A DNA stretch of 44,284 nucleotides from an uncultured Acinetobacter sp. (GCA_947306495.1 CAMZGT010000012.1:1-44284); one strand, 5' to 3'; counted from the first letter of the stretch, positions 8,756-17,967 are shown. Program-made: numbers and translations. Notes: generated from the sequence alone by a model not told the origin.

Positions 8756-8792
8756 AAAAAGGCGGTTTTGGCATCGCCAAAACCGCCTTTTT
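8756..8792. terminator. Terminator between fabF and mnmG
   Basis: AAAAAGGCGGTTTTGGC (8756-8772), loop ATC, GCCAAAACCGCCTTTTT (8776-8792): 17 base pairs, A-run on one side and T-run on the other, so active on either strand. It ends the acpP-fabF transcript. Confidence 0.92.
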
Positions 8793-8799
8793 AATTTAA

Positions 8800-10053
8800 C
8801 TATACTTCTTTGAAAATTAAAGTAGCATTGTGACCGCCAAAACCGAAAGAGTTAGAAAGTGCTGCGCGCACCTTCTTTTCTCTTGCTTTGTGCGGAACGT
8901 AATCTAAGTTTGCAACGTGCTCATCCTGATTGTCAAGATTGATTGTTGGAGGAACAATTCCTTCTTCAATTACTTTGGCACAAACTATTGCTTCTACAGC
9001 TCCGGTTGCTCCAAGCATATGACCGTGCATACTTTTTGTTGAACTTACCAATAAGTTAGGATTTTTATCTTTATCGCCAAAAATTTGTGCAATAGCTTGT
9101 GATTCTGCTATATCACCTAAACCTGTGCTTGTACCGTGAGGATTTATGTAATCAATATCTTCAGGTTTTAAACCGGAATCGGCAAGGGCAAGTTCCATAG
9201 ACTTAAGAGCCCCTTTTCCTTCCGGATCGGGTGCGACTATGTCATGTGCATCAGCTGTTTGTCCGTATCCGCAAATCTCTGCATAAATTTTAGCACCACG
9301 TTTTTTAGCGTGTTCATATTCTTCAAGAACAAGAACTGCAGCACCCTCGCCCATTACAAAACCATCTCTGTCTTTATCGTATGGTCGAGATGCTTTTGTC
9401 GGTTCGTCATTACGTTTTGATAAAGCTCTGCATGAGGTGAATGCTCCGATCCCCAAAGTAGAAATAGTTGCTTCGCATCCGCCGGCAACCATAACGTCTG
9501 CATCTCCGTATTGTATACTTCTGAGAGCATCACCTACCGAGTGGGTTCCTGTAGCACAAGCTGAAACAACAGCTTTATTAACACCTTTATAACCATGCTT
9601 TATTGATATTCTTCCTGATGCCATATCGACAATAAGCATTGGAACAGTAAAAGGCGAACCTTTTGTTGGACCTCTTTGAATCATTACAAGGTGATTTTTT
9701 TCAAATGTATTGAATCCGCCTGCAGCCGAACTTACTATAACACCGATTCTGTACGGATCAATGTCGGCTTCATCTATGCCTGAATCAGCAATTGCTTCAT
9801 CTGCTGCAACGACCGCAAATTGAGTAAATCTATCCATTCTTTTTGCTTCTTTCGGATCAATAAATTCTTCCGGATTAAAATCTTTATTTTTTATTTCTGC
9901 CGCAATTGTTACTGCGTGACCATCAAGCGGCATATTTTCAATTGTAGAAATTCCGCTTTTGCCTTCGAGCATTGCTTTCCAAAAATCATTTAAACCTATG
10001 CCGCAAGGAGTCACTGCTCCCATGCCTGTAATAACAACTCTTCTTTTTGACAT
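8800..10053 (-). CDS. fabF: 3-oxoacyl-ACP synthase II
   Basis: 417 residues, standard length. Condensing enzyme that elongates acyl-ACP with malonyl-ACP in type II fatty-acid synthesis. Catalytic Cys166 lies in VVSACATGTHS; the histidines are in NPHGTSTGLGD (about 308) and GHMLGATGAVEA (about 345). The C-terminal SNSFGFGGHNATL is typical. It lies 181 bases downstream of acpP in the same direction. A hairpin in that gap may tune its level relative to acpP. GAGGT upstream of the ATG is a weak Shine-Dalgarno. Confidence 0.97.
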   Translation of the reverse strand: MSKRRVVITGMGAVTPCGIGLNDFWKAMLEGKSGISTIENMPLDGHAVTIAAEIKNKDFNPEEFIDPKEAKRMDRFTQFAVVAADEAIADSGIDEADIDPYRIGVIVSSAAGGFNTFEKNHLVMIQRGPTKGSPFTVPMLIVDMASGRISIKHGYKGVNKAVVSACATGTHSVGDALRSIQYGDADVMVAGGCEATISTLGIGAFTSCRALSKRNDEPTKASRPYDKDRDGFVMGEGAAVLVLEEYEHAKKRGAKIYAEICGYGQTADAHDIVAPDPEGKGALKSMELALADSGLKPEDIDYINPHGTSTGLGDIAESQAIAQIFGDKDKNPNLLVSSTKSMHGHMLGATGAVEAIVCAKVIEEGIVPPTINLDNQDEHVANLDYVPHKAREKKVRAALSNSFGFGGHNATLIFKEV

Positions 10054-10177
10054 AAATACCTCTTTTTCAAGTAAATAAATGACGGAGTAATTAAGTGCCT
10101 AAGTAGTCTAATATCAAGATATTTCAAACAGTGTAATATTATTAACTTTTATAATAATTACTTTATCATTAACTAAA

Positions 10178-10207
10178 AGCGGGCGAAAGCAAACACCTCC
10201 ACCCGCT
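10178..10207 (-). terminator. Weak terminator or attenuator after acpP
   Basis: On the minus strand AGCGGGTG pairs with CGCCCGCT (one G-U pair) across a 14-base loop, followed by TTTTAG. The short T-run suggests partial termination between acpP and fabF, leaving more acpP transcript. Confidence 0.55.
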
Positions 10208-10234
10208 CTTAAAAATCTATACTCGTAATATCAA

Positions 10235-10465
10235 TTATGAGTGAGCTTCGATGTAGTTAACTGCGTCTTGAACAGTTTGAATTTTTTCAGCTTCTTCATC
10301 AGGAATTTCACAACCGAATTCTTCTTCAAAAGCCATAACTAATTCAACTGTATCTAAAGAATCAGCACCCAAGTCAGCAGTGAAACTAGCTTCAGGAGTA
10401 ACTAATGCTTCGTCACAGCTCAATTGATCTACTACAACTTTTTTTACTTTTTCTAATGTACTCAT
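10235..10465 (-). CDS. acpP: Acyl carrier protein
   Basis: 76 residues, acidic, standard length. Ser36 in [18 protein letters not shown] is the 4'-phosphopantetheine site. It carries acyl intermediates for FabF, FabG, FabH and PlsX, all encoded elsewhere in this window. AGAGGAT is upstream of the ATG. Transcribed from the promoter at 10538-10511. Confidence 0.98.
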   Translation of the reverse strand: MSTLEKVKKVVVDQLSCDEALVTPEASFTADLGADSLDTVELVMAFEEEFGCEIPDEEAEKIQTVQDAVNYIEAHS

Positions 10466-10510
10466 GTTTTCTATCCTCTTATTTCATGTGTAATACACTT
10501 TACTTTTTAA

Positions 10511-10538
10511 ATTATACTTATTCAAGATAATTTTGCAA
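10511..10538 (-). promoter_or_regulatory. Promoter of acpP
   Basis: On the minus strand TTGCAA (10538-10533), 16-base spacer, TATAAT (10516-10511). The leader to the ATG is about 40 bases. The divergent STAS gene starts about 155 bases to the right of the -35. Confidence 0.75.
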
Positions 10539-10692
10539 TAAAGTTAAAAAATTGTTACAGAAATTAACTTATTCTTTGATTATCAGATAATGCAATATAT
10601 TGTAATACCATATCAAATACTATATATATATGATATAAAGATTAAAAATTTGTGCGATAATTCTCTAAGAGATTGTAGAATGTGAGGTTTAT

Positions 10693-11007
10693 ATGGATAT
10701 TAGTATTAAGAATACAGGTCTTAACGTTTTGTATGTTCTGGGCTCAGGCAGATTAGACCTTGATAGTGCGGTAGAGTACGGCACAAAAGTCAAAGATGCA
10801 ATAGAAGATTCAAATGAAATTATTGAACAAGTTATCTTAGATTTTTCTCAAATCACCTTTATTTCAAGTTTTGGTCTTAAAGTAGTCTTGGAATTATATA
10901 AACATTTAAAAGCTCAAAATGGTGTTTTAAAACTAAAAAATGTTTCTGAAGGATTAATGGCATCTTTCAGAATGGTAGGATTTGATAAATTTTTAATATT
11001 TGAATAA
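10693..11007 (+). CDS. STAS-domain anti-sigma-factor antagonist (SpoIIAA/RsbV type)
   Basis: 104 residues, a single STAS domain. VILDFSQITFISSFGLKVVLEL (residues 47-68) aligns with the phosphoserine loop of SpoIIAA (LSFMDSSGLG), placing the regulatory serine at S59. In the family, the unphosphorylated protein binds an RsbW/SpoIIAB-type kinase and frees its sigma factor or other partner. The stop codon overlaps the next gene's start by one base (TAATG), indicating translational coupling with the phosphatase-kinase gene. Upstream is a TA-rich tract (ACTATATATATATGA, about 10618-10632) resembling the box found before genes A, B and C. Confidence 0.88.
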   Translation: MDISIKNTGLNVLYVLGSGRLDLDSAVEYGTKVKDAIEDSNEIIEQVILDFSQITFISSFGLKVVLELYKHLKAQNGVLKLKNVSEGLMASFRMVGFDKFLIFE

Positions 11008-13331
11008 TGTTTAAAACGATAAGAGCAAAAGTTATTATAGCTACTTTTATAATGCTTGCATTTTTAATGTCTGCATTTGCTTGTCATACAATAATTTCAA
11101 GAATGAAAACAAAGCAACTTATGGTTCAAAACTATAAGTTTTCGATAGGTTCATTTGTAGAAGAAATAAATGACAGTGCGTTGAAGGCTGAAAACAATCT
11201 CAATGGTTTAGCTTTAATAGGCGGGCTATTCTACAGAACGGACAGGAGTTATGATTTAACAGATAGAGTAATTGCAAGAATATTTGAAAATTATCCTGAC
11301 AGTTTGGGCGGCGGGATTTGGTTCAAACCATACATTATAGATAAATCAAAGAAATATGTTTGTTTTTATGCATATCACGATAAGAACGGTAAAGTTATTA
11401 TAGACAAAAATTTTTCCGGAGAGGAATATGATTATCCTAATCAAGGGTGGTATAAGCAGATAATTGCAGAAGTAACACCTGAGCGCAATATTGTATGGAC
11501 AAAACCATATTATGAGAATCAAGGAAGTTACACAATGATGGTTACTGCAGGAACAGGAATATATGTAGACGGTGAGTTGGTTGGTATTGCGACAGTGGAT
11601 TGGGAAATAAGTTCTGTTATAGAAAAGGTTTCAAAAATGAAACCTTTAGAAAAAACGTTTTCTATGTACAGGCAAGGTAATGAAATAAAAAACAGTTTTG
11701 CTCTGTTTGGAAATGCTGCGCAAGATTATATTATAGCAACGAGTGATCCGAATCTTGACAGCGAAAAACTTGTTGGACATAAATTGGAAGAGATTCCTTG
11801 GTATGCCAATAATCTGTATGAAAAAACTTATATAACTTATAACGGTCAAAAATATGTTCCGTTTGTTAATAAAATGCGTAACGGAATGGAACTTATTATA
11901 TGTATTCCAAAGTCAGAAATGTATAAAAATATCAATAAATTTTACTCATATATTGTGATGGTATTGCTATTAATAGGGTTTTTAGTTCCAATAATAATAT
12001 ATTACAACATGAATAAATATATTATTAAACCCATTGACAAACTTACTAATATAGCCAATAAAATTGGTAAAGGTGAAGATGTGCAAATTAAAATAGAAAA
12101 ACCGCAAGAATTTGTACATTTAGCTTCAACTTTCGATAAGATGACAAAAGATATTAAATATATTACGTTGGAAAGGGCCAAAATACATTCTGAACTGGCA
12201 ATTGCAAAAACTATTCAATCATCAAGTCTGCCAAGTGTGTTCCCTCCTTTTCCTGACAGGACAGAATTTGATATTTTTGCATCTATGGATGCTGCAAAAG
12301 AAGTCGGTGGTGATTTTTATGATTTCTTTTTTATTGATGAAACAAAATTTATGTTTCTAATTGCTGATGTTTCAGGAAAAGGCGTTCCTGCAGCATTATT
12401 TATGATGACAGTAAAAACATTAATAAATAACTTTTCACAAATGAGTTGCAGTCCAAAAGAACTGATTCAAAATATAAACAAAAAAGTATGTGAAACAAAT
12501 AAACAGGGCTTTTTTGTTACAATGCTTGCCGGAATTGTTGATATTACTTCAGGGAAAGTTACTTTAATAAACTGCGGGCATAATCCGCCGTTAATAAAAA
12601 GACAAAACAGAAAGTACGAATACCTTAAACTGGCATCAAATTATCCTTTAGGAATCTTTGAGGATGCAGATTTTGAGTTGTTTGAAACTGAATTTAATGC
12701 AGGTGATTTGATATATACATACACAGACGGAATAACCGAAGCAACAAGCATAAACAATGAAATATACGGCGAAGAAAGACTTAATAAATGTTTGAATAAT
12801 ATTGAAGAAACTACGCCAGACAAAATTACAGAGAAAGTTAAAGCATCGCTCCAAACGTTCACAGATTCTGCTACTCAGAGTGATGATATTACAATGCTAA
12901 TATTTAAATATAACGGAGCAAAAAATCTCATAAAAACGTATAAACAGACTGCTGATCTTAAGAATTATAAAATGCTCTGCGAATGGCTGCATGATGCTTG
13001 TAAAGAATGGAATATAAAAGGTGATTTAACAAATAAATTAGATATGTGCATGGAAGAAATATTTGCTAACATAACTTTTTATGCTTATGCTGATAAAAAC
13101 GGAATTTTTGAATTGGAATTAAAAAACATAAATGGCAGCATTATAATGGAATTCAGAGATGAAGGAGTTGCGTACAATCCGCTTGAAAAGCCTGATCCTG
13201 ATATAAACTTGCCTCCTGAGGAAAGGCCGATAGGAGGATTGGGTATCTTTATGATAAAGAAAATTGCTGATGAAATTATTTATAAAAGGGAAAGTGGTAA
13301 AAATATATTAACTTTGAAGTTTAAAATATAA
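11007..13331 (+). CDS. Membrane sensor PP2C (RsbU/SpoIIE) phosphatase fused to an RsbW-type kinase domain
   Basis: 774 residues. Order: membrane helix 8-30; extracytoplasmic Cache-type sensor about 35-305 (GWYKQIIAE, VTAGTGIYVDGELVGIATVDWE); helix about 314-333; HAMP about 333-390; PP2C phosphatase 420-635 with metal aspartates D436 (VGGDFYDF), D454 (IADVSGKGVPAA), D574 (YTDGITEA) and D626/D627 (QSDDITML). The C-terminal GHKL ATPase at 645-774 has N-box E684/N688, D718 (FRDEG) and GGLGIFMIKK (743-752). It should dephosphorylate the upstream STAS protein on sensing a ligand, while its own kinase domain could rephosphorylate it. No sigma factor is encoded nearby. Confidence 0.9.
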   Translation: MFKTIRAKVIIATFIMLAFLMSAFACHTIISRMKTKQLMVQNYKFSIGSFVEEINDSALKAENNLNGLALIGGLFYRTDRSYDLTDRVIARIFENYPDSLGGGIWFKPYIIDKSKKYVCFYAYHDKNGKVIIDKNFSGEEYDYPNQGWYKQIIAEVTPERNIVWTKPYYENQGSYTMMVTAGTGIYVDGELVGIATVDWEISSVIEKVSKMKPLEKTFSMYRQGNEIKNSFALFGNAAQDYIIATSDPNLDSEKLVGHKLEEIPWYANNLYEKTYITYNGQKYVPFVNKMRNGMELIICIPKSEMYKNINKFYSYIVMVLLLIGFLVPIIIYYNMNKYIIKPIDKLTNIANKIGKGEDVQIKIEKPQEFVHLASTFDKMTKDIKYITLERAKIHSELAIAKTIQSSSLPSVFPPFPDRTEFDIFASMDAAKEVGGDFYDFFFIDETKFMFLIADVSGKGVPAALFMMTVKTLINNFSQMSCSPKELIQNINKKVCETNKQGFFVTMLAGIVDITSGKVTLINCGHNPPLIKRQNRKYEYLKLASNYPLGIFEDADFELFETEFNAGDLIYTYTDGITEATSINNEIYGEERLNKCLNNIEETTPDKITEKVKASLQTFTDSATQSDDITMLIFKYNGAKNLIKTYKQTADLKNYKMLCEWLHDACKEWNIKGDLTNKLDMCMEEIFANITFYAYADKNGIFELELKNINGSIIMEFRDEGVAYNPLEKPDPDINLPPEERPIGGLGIFMIKKIADEIIYKRESGKNILTLKFKI

Positions 13332-13360
13332 AAAGCTCCTGTAGCATACAGGAACTTTTT
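13330..13360. terminator. Bidirectional terminator
   Basis: AAAAAG-c-TCCTGT, loop AGCAT, ACAGGA-a-CTTTTT. It lies between the convergent phosphatase gene and fabG and serves both. Confidence 0.85.
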
Positions 13361-13381
13361 ATCATATATTTTAACCGATTT

Positions 13382-14113
13382 TTATATAATAAGTCCGCCT
13401 GAAACTTCAATTGCTTGGCCTGTAACATAATCTGTATCAAGAGCCAAGAATTTAACTACCTTTGCAATATCTTCCGGAGTGCCCAATCTCTTCATCGGAA
13501 TAAGCTTCATATATTCATCTGTGTTGCCTAAATCAGCTGTCATAGCTGTTTGAATAAATCCTGGGCAAACCGCGTTGACTCTTATGTTTCTTGAACCGAA
13601 TTCTTTAGCAAGAGTCTTAGTTAAACCGATTAAACCGGCTTTTGATGCAGAATAATTTGCTTGTCCTGCGTTACCATGAAGCCCTACTACTGATGACATA
13701 TTAATAATTGAACCTTGGCGAGCTTTCATCATATGTTTAATAACTGCGTGTGTTACATAATAAGCACTGCCTAAATTGATTTTTATAACTCTTTCCCATT
13801 GTTCTGCATCCATTCTTACAAATAGACCATCTTTTGTAATACCAGCATTATTTAGTAAAATATCAATTTTGCCATGTTCTGCTATCATTTTTTCAACAGT
13901 TTCTTGAACTTGTGCATCGTTTGATACGTCAAATTGATAGAAATAAGCATTTACACCTAATGCTTTAATTTCATCAATTGCAGGTTGAGCAACTTCTGCA
14001 TTACAAATATCATTGATAATAATATCACAGCCGTTTGCTGCCAATTCTTTTGCACAGCTAAAACCAATTCCGCGTGAACCGCCTGTGATTAAAGCAATTT
14101 TTCTTTCTGTCAT
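13382..14113 (-). CDS. fabG: 3-oxoacyl-ACP reductase
   Basis: 243 residues, short-chain dehydrogenase fold. NADPH site ITGGSRGIGFSCAKEL, NNAG, catalytic Ser in MSSVVGLHG, and YSASK with catalytic Tyr/Lys; C-terminal TGQAIEVSGGLII is typical of FabG. It reduces 3-ketoacyl-ACP made by FabF and FabH. AAGGAGA is 7 bases before the ATG. An extended -10 at 14190-14182 and a leader hairpin precede it. Distinguishing FabG from other SDRs rests on the motifs and the fab-rich neighbourhood. Confidence 0.92.
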   Translation of the reverse strand: MTERKIALITGGSRGIGFSCAKELAANGCDIIINDICNAEVAQPAIDEIKALGVNAYFYQFDVSNDAQVQETVEKMIAEHGKIDILLNNAGITKDGLFVRMDAEQWERVIKINLGSAYYVTHAVIKHMMKARQGSIINMSSVVGLHGNAGQANYSASKAGLIGLTKTLAKEFGSRNIRVNAVCPGFIQTAMTADLGNTDEYMKLIPMKRLGTPEDIAKVVKFLALDTDYVTGQAIEVSGGLII

Positions 14114-14136
14114 TAATCTTTCTCCTTATTACTGAT

Positions 14137-14156
14137 GTCGGATGGTTGTATCCGAC
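14137..14156 (-). other. Leader hairpin before fabG
   Basis: GTCGGAT, 6-base loop, ATCCGAC: a perfect 7-base stem about 15 bases upstream of the fabG ribosome-binding site, with no T-run. It may stabilise the leader or affect translation. Confidence 0.45.
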
Positions 14157-14181
14157 TAATATTTTCTCTACCCCTTTAAAA

Positions 14182-14190
14182 ATTATATCA
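14182..14190 (-). promoter_or_regulatory. Extended -10 promoter of fabG
   Basis: The minus strand reads TGATATAAT, a perfect extended -10 with no clear -35. The predicted start near 14175 places the 14137-14156 hairpin in the fabG leader. Confidence 0.55.
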
Positions 14191-14197
14191 CAAATTT

Positions 14198-14695
14198 TTA
14201 TTGTCTGGGCGTTTTAACATATGTCTTTTTATTTAATAACTTGCAAGCACCATAGTACTCATAAGAAGTTAATAAATACTCCACCTTTGTTCCTGTAATT
14301 CTGTACTGTCCAACAGCGTATGTATTTACTTCCCGCTCTTTTTTATATCCTTCTTCTTTCAAGGCATTTGATAATTCTGTCATTTGAGCATCATTAAAGA
14401 AACATTCTTTAAAATCGCTCCATTCATTTTTGTTAAACTTCAGCCAAGGATTATATTGAGTTTTAAAATGGCAAAAATTCTTTTCTTTGCCAATAACGAT
14501 ATATCTATAAGTTCCTGTCCAATCAGTGAAATCGGATTCTTGGCAATTTTCGAATTTAGTTATAAAGTAAGGGTCATATTTGTATGGCAAAGAGTGTTTG
14601 CGATATCTGTTCATTCCGGTCGAGCTTTGAGCAAATACCGAACCAGTCAAAATAAATAGTAATAATATTAGTAAATAATATCTTTTCATGTTCAT
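14198..14695 (-). CDS. Small exported protein of unknown function
   Basis: About 165 residues. Signal peptide MKRYYLLILLLFILTGSVFAQSS with an AxA-like cleavage site (VFA). The mature part has many aromatics and three cysteines (ENCQES, NFCHFK, ECFFN, plus YGACKLL near the C-terminus), with C-terminal strands VGQYRITGTKVEYLLTSYEYYG. ATG 14695 or ATG 14689 are both possible. It starts 32 bases downstream of the ilvD stop, so it is probably co-transcribed with ilvD, though no functional link is evident. No family recognised. Confidence 0.65.
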   Translation of the reverse strand: MNMKRYYLLILLLFILTGSVFAQSSTGMNRYRKHSLPYKYDPYFITKFENCQESDFTDWTGTYRYIVIGKEKNFCHFKTQYNPWLKFNKNEWSDFKECFFNDAQMTELSNALKEEGYKKEREVNTYAVGQYRITGTKVEYLLTSYEYYGACKLLNKKTYVKTPRQ

Positions 14696-14727
14696 TTTCA
14701 ATTCTACAACAAATACTCTTAAAATTA

Positions 14728-16401
14728 TCAGATGGCTCCGTGCGAAGCATCAGAAACAGTTCTGGCATATCTTCCAAGAAATCCTTTAGATTTAATTTTG
14801 AAAGGTTTGAGATTTTTTCTTCTGTCTTCCAAAGTTTTTTCATCAATTAAAAGCTCCAGAGAACGTTTGTTAATGTCGATTTTTATTTTGTCGCCATTTT
14901 CTATAAGGGCAATTATTCCACCGCATGCAGCTTCAGGACAAATATGCCCGACGCAGATGCCTCGTGTGCCACCTGAAAATCTTCCGTCTGTTATTAACGC
15001 AGCTTTTGTTCCCAGTCCTTTGCCAACGAGAAGTGATGTTGGTGCCAGCATTTCTCTCATTCCAGGACCGCCTTTAGGGCCTTCATATCTTATTACTATG
15101 ACATCACCGGCATTTATTTTATCATTTTCTAAAGCTTCCATCGCTTCTTCTTCAGAATTAAACGGTCTGGCTGCCCCTTCAAATTCATAACAACTTTTAT
15201 CTACAGCAGAAATCTTTATAACAGAACCTTCAGGTGCAATATTTCCTCTTAAAATACCTAACCCTGGTTTTGTTGTGAATGGTTCGGAGTAAGGATGAAT
15301 TACTCTTGAATCTGAGTATGCGTTTTTAACAATTTTACTAGTTTTTTCAAGTGAAACTCCTTCTAAATCTTTAAATTCCGGAACACTTTTTAACAGTTCT
15401 TTTAAAACAGCATTAATTCCGCCTGCTTTATGGAACTCTGTCATAGTAATATCATTTGACGGTTCAAGTTTTACAAACTGGTGAATTTTCTCTGAAAGTT
15501 CATCAAAATCATTAAGAGAAATTTGCTCTTTTGTTGATGTTTCACTCTGTATTGCATTTCCGATTGCAAGAATGTGCAGGAATGAATTTGTAGAACCGCC
15601 CATCGCGAGGTCCGCTATAATTGCATTTCTTAGAGAATCTCTGTTTATAATGTCCTTAGGACATTTGTTTTGTCTGACAAGTTCAACAATTTGCATACCG
15701 CTTTCAAAAGCTATTCTGCGTTTTTCGGAAGAAACTGCTGCGGCAGTAGCACAATGCGGCAAACTCATCCCCATAACTTCTGTAAGGCATGCCATTGTAT
15801 TTGCTGTATAAAGCCCTTGACAAGCTCCTGCTGAAGGACAAGATGCTTCTTCAAGCTCTAATAAACGTTCTTTTGTTATTTCTCCGTTTCTGTATTTCCC
15901 GATTGCTTCAAATGCACCTTTAATCATGGAAAGTTTTTCACATCGGCTTTCACCATCAAGCATAGGACCTGCGGTAACAATTATTGTAGGAATGTTAATT
16001 CTGGCTGCAGCTATAAGCATGCCAGGAGTTATTTTATCACAGTTGGATAGAAGAACAAGACCATCGAGTTGGTGAGCTTCTGCTACTGTTTCTACACAGT
16101 CAGCAATCAAATCTCTGGAAGGAAGTGAATATCTCATGCCCGAGTGTCCCATTGCTATACCGTCACAAACTGCCGGTACTCCAAATATAAAAGCTTGGCC
16201 TCCGCCCGAATGTATACCCTTCTCTATTTGACGCTCTAAATCTCTCATTCCGATATGTCCAGGGACTAAATCAGAAAAAGAACTTGCAATTCCGATAAAA
16301 GGGGAATTCATATTTCTTTTAGAAACTCCTGTCGCCATTAAAAGACTTCTATGTGGTGTTTTAGCAATTCCTTGTTTAATATTATCACTTTTCATAAACA
16401 T
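14728..16401 (-). CDS. ilvD: Dihydroxy-acid dehydratase
   Basis: 557 residues, normal length. Fe-S enzyme that dehydrates dihydroxy acids to the 2-oxo precursors of valine, leucine and isoleucine. Signatures: [20 protein letters not shown] with a cluster cysteine, [19 protein letters not shown] with another, and [18 protein letters not shown] near the C-terminus. It lies downstream of gene A with a terminator-like hairpin between. No other branched-chain biosynthesis gene is in the window. Confidence 0.96.
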   Translation of the reverse strand: MFMKSDNIKQGIAKTPHRSLLMATGVSKRNMNSPFIGIASSFSDLVPGHIGMRDLERQIEKGIHSGGGQAFIFGVPAVCDGIAMGHSGMRYSLPSRDLIADCVETVAEAHQLDGLVLLSNCDKITPGMLIAAARINIPTIIVTAGPMLDGESRCEKLSMIKGAFEAIGKYRNGEITKERLLELEEASCPSAGACQGLYTANTMACLTEVMGMSLPHCATAAAVSSEKRRIAFESGMQIVELVRQNKCPKDIINRDSLRNAIIADLAMGGSTNSFLHILAIGNAIQSETSTKEQISLNDFDELSEKIHQFVKLEPSNDITMTEFHKAGGINAVLKELLKSVPEFKDLEGVSLEKTSKIVKNAYSDSRVIHPYSEPFTTKPGLGILRGNIAPEGSVIKISAVDKSCYEFEGAARPFNSEEEAMEALENDKINAGDVIVIRYEGPKGGPGMREMLAPTSLLVGKGLGTKAALITDGRFSGGTRGICVGHICPEAACGGIIALIENGDKIKIDINKRSLELLIDEKTLEDRRKNLKPFKIKSKGFLGRYARTVSDASHGAI

Positions 16402-16410
16402 TCCCTTTAA

Positions 16411-16445
16411 AAATAAACCCTTTATGCTGATTTTAACATAAAGGG
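16411..16445 (-). terminator. Terminator after gene A, upstream of ilvD
   Basis: On the minus strand CCCTTTATG pairs with CATAAAGGG across a 10-base loop, followed by TTTATTTTT. It ends 10 bases before the ilvD start, so it could also attenuate ilvD. Confidence 0.75.
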
Positions 16446-16487
16446 GAAAATAGGTTAATTAATAAGGTATTTTATAAGAAAAAATTA

Positions 16488-17849
16488 TTATGCGTAAGTA
16501 TTGATTGCTTTATATATTATTTGGTTTGTCTTTGCATCGGTTTTACCTTCTTGTGCTTTCTGTGCTGCAAATTGTAGCAATTGAGCCTGACCTTCTTGGT
16601 TTTTTGCCATTTGCTTGGCTTCTAATTTATCGGAAACATCAGTGCCAAAAATCAAGTTTCCTAATTTATGTCCTGCCCACATTCCGATTGAGCCGACTGT
16701 GAATCCGATTAATCCTCCCACAATTGTTCCCAAAGGACCGCCGCCCGAGCCTATTGTTGCACCGATTTTTGCACCGGCCCAAGTTCCTGCAGCACGACCA
16801 ACGCACCATCCTGATACACCAAGGGTAGATTTTCCGAGAGATTGACATGTTTGTTTAAGACCTGTTGTTGTATCTTCTTTAAATGCGGTCATTATTTTAC
16901 CTGCATTGAATATTGTTTCAAATGCCATAAAACCTATAAAATCTTTTTTGAATGCGCTTTTAATTAAACTGCCAAAATTATTAGTTATCACTGCTTCATT
17001 CATTTTAATAAGGTCTTGGGTACTTTTTTCAACTTTACTTAAAGCTCCGTTATTTCCATTCTTTGTGGCTTCTGCTAATCTTTCAGCAACAGTTCTTCTT
17101 CCTGTTAAAGCGCCTACAATCTTACCGTCCATACCTCTTGTTGCTTGTAACTCTTGGGTAAGTTTAGCCATTGCATCAGCATCACCCCTTCCGGCTGCTG
17201 TTTTCATTTTATCAAGTAATTCATTTATTTTTCTTATGTTTTCAGGATTTTTCGGATCATTTAACGATTTCCTTAACCATCCTGACCACCAGCCTTTTTT
17301 GCCGGTATCTCTAAAGGTCTGTTGTACTGCTACTTTTGCGTCTTGTACTAATGCCGCATTCTTTTTGGCAAATTCTTCCGGGATATCTTTAAAAACTTCT
17401 CTAACTTTTTTTATACCTTTCCAAGCATTTTTCGGATGGAAAATTGATTGTAAATGTTCAAACGCCATCCAGCTTAAACCACCGGTTGCAGCCCCAATAA
17501 ATCCTTCTTCTAGAGCATTATTTTTTGCGTAATAGTCCGCAAGTTTGTCCATATCTTCCTGAGTTAAACCTTTTTGGAAGGAAGGGGTTTGTATTTGAGG
17601 TTCTAAGTTATTTGTTTGGTATGAATAGTTTGTAGGAATATTTTGTCCGAATCCTGTTTGATTATAGTAACCGTTAAAATTAGGATTTATATAATTCCCA
17701 TACATTCCGTAATTTCCATAATTATTAAAAATCGAGTTAGATGCCTGATAGCCGTTTGTATAGCTTGGGCAATTAGCGTTAAGCCCTGACGTTCCTCCGT
17801 AGAGCATATATTCCATGTTTTGAAGTGAATTAACACAAGGAATACCCAT
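16488..17849 (-). CDS. Protein A: Asn/Tyr/Gly-rich N-terminus, glycine-zipper C-terminus, unknown
   Basis: 453 residues, no recognised family. Residues 1-90 are low in charge and rich in Asn, Tyr and Gly (FNNYGNYGMYGNYINPNF). Residues 95-330 are mostly charged helix. Residues 347-400 form a glycine-zipper hydrophobic stretch (AGAKIGATIG, GTIVGGLIGF, MWAGHKLG) likely to insert in or associate with membrane, followed by a Gln/Ala/Lys tail. There is no signal peptide. It shares the N-terminal style and the CTTTATATATATA box with B and C but no clear sequence homology. It is head to head with a TrmB-like regulator. Confidence 0.75.
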   Translation of the reverse strand: MGIPCVNSLQNMEYMLYGGTSGLNANCPSYTNGYQASNSIFNNYGNYGMYGNYINPNFNGYYNQTGFGQNIPTNYSYQTNNLEPQIQTPSFQKGLTQEDMDKLADYYAKNNALEEGFIGAATGGLSWMAFEHLQSIFHPKNAWKGIKKVREVFKDIPEEFAKKNAALVQDAKVAVQQTFRDTGKKGWWSGWLRKSLNDPKNPENIRKINELLDKMKTAAGRGDADAMAKLTQELQATRGMDGKIVGALTGRRTVAERLAEATKNGNNGALSKVEKSTQDLIKMNEAVITNNFGSLIKSAFKKDFIGFMAFETIFNAGKIMTAFKEDTTTGLKQTCQSLGKSTLGVSGWCVGRAAGTWAGAKIGATIGSGGGPLGTIVGGLIGFTVGSIGMWAGHKLGNLIFGTDVSDKLEAKQMAKNQEGQAQLLQFAAQKAQEGKTDAKTNQIIYKAINTYA

Positions 17850-17881
17850 TTTTGTACCTAACCTTAAATTTTAACTAACCT

Positions 17882-17894
17882 TATATATATAAAG
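17882..17894 (-). promoter_or_regulatory. CTTTATATATATA box of gene A
   Basis: The 13-base box reads toward gene A and lies 32 bases before its ATG. It is identical to boxes before genes B and C. Upstream, GGCAATTTT (17916-17908) is 14 bases away, as before gene B. Further upstream, ATTTCTTTACAATTATGG (17933-17916) matches 16 of 18 bases of the right-end element (42304-42321). Confidence 0.65.
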
Positions 17895-17955
17895 TCATGT
17901 TTTTGTTAAAAATTGCCATAATTGTAAAGAAATGTAACAAGTTCCAAATATATGC

Positions 17956-17961
17956 TAAAAT
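17956..17961 (+). promoter_or_regulatory. -10 element of the TrmB-like gene
   Basis: TGCTAAAAT (17953-17961) is an extended -10 ending 6 bases before ATG 17968. If used, transcription starts at the start codon and the mRNA is leaderless. No Shine-Dalgarno is visible. Confidence 0.45.
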
Positions 17962-17967
17962 ATATTT

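Noticed and set aside
10621-10632. TA repeats as a phase-variable microsatellite
   Set aside because: The TA run is only about five units and no repeat-dependent gene switch is evident.
14574-14846. Minus-strand open frame of 90 codons across the ilvD end
   Set aside because: It is in another frame of ilvD and the exported gene, whose own reading frames are well supported.
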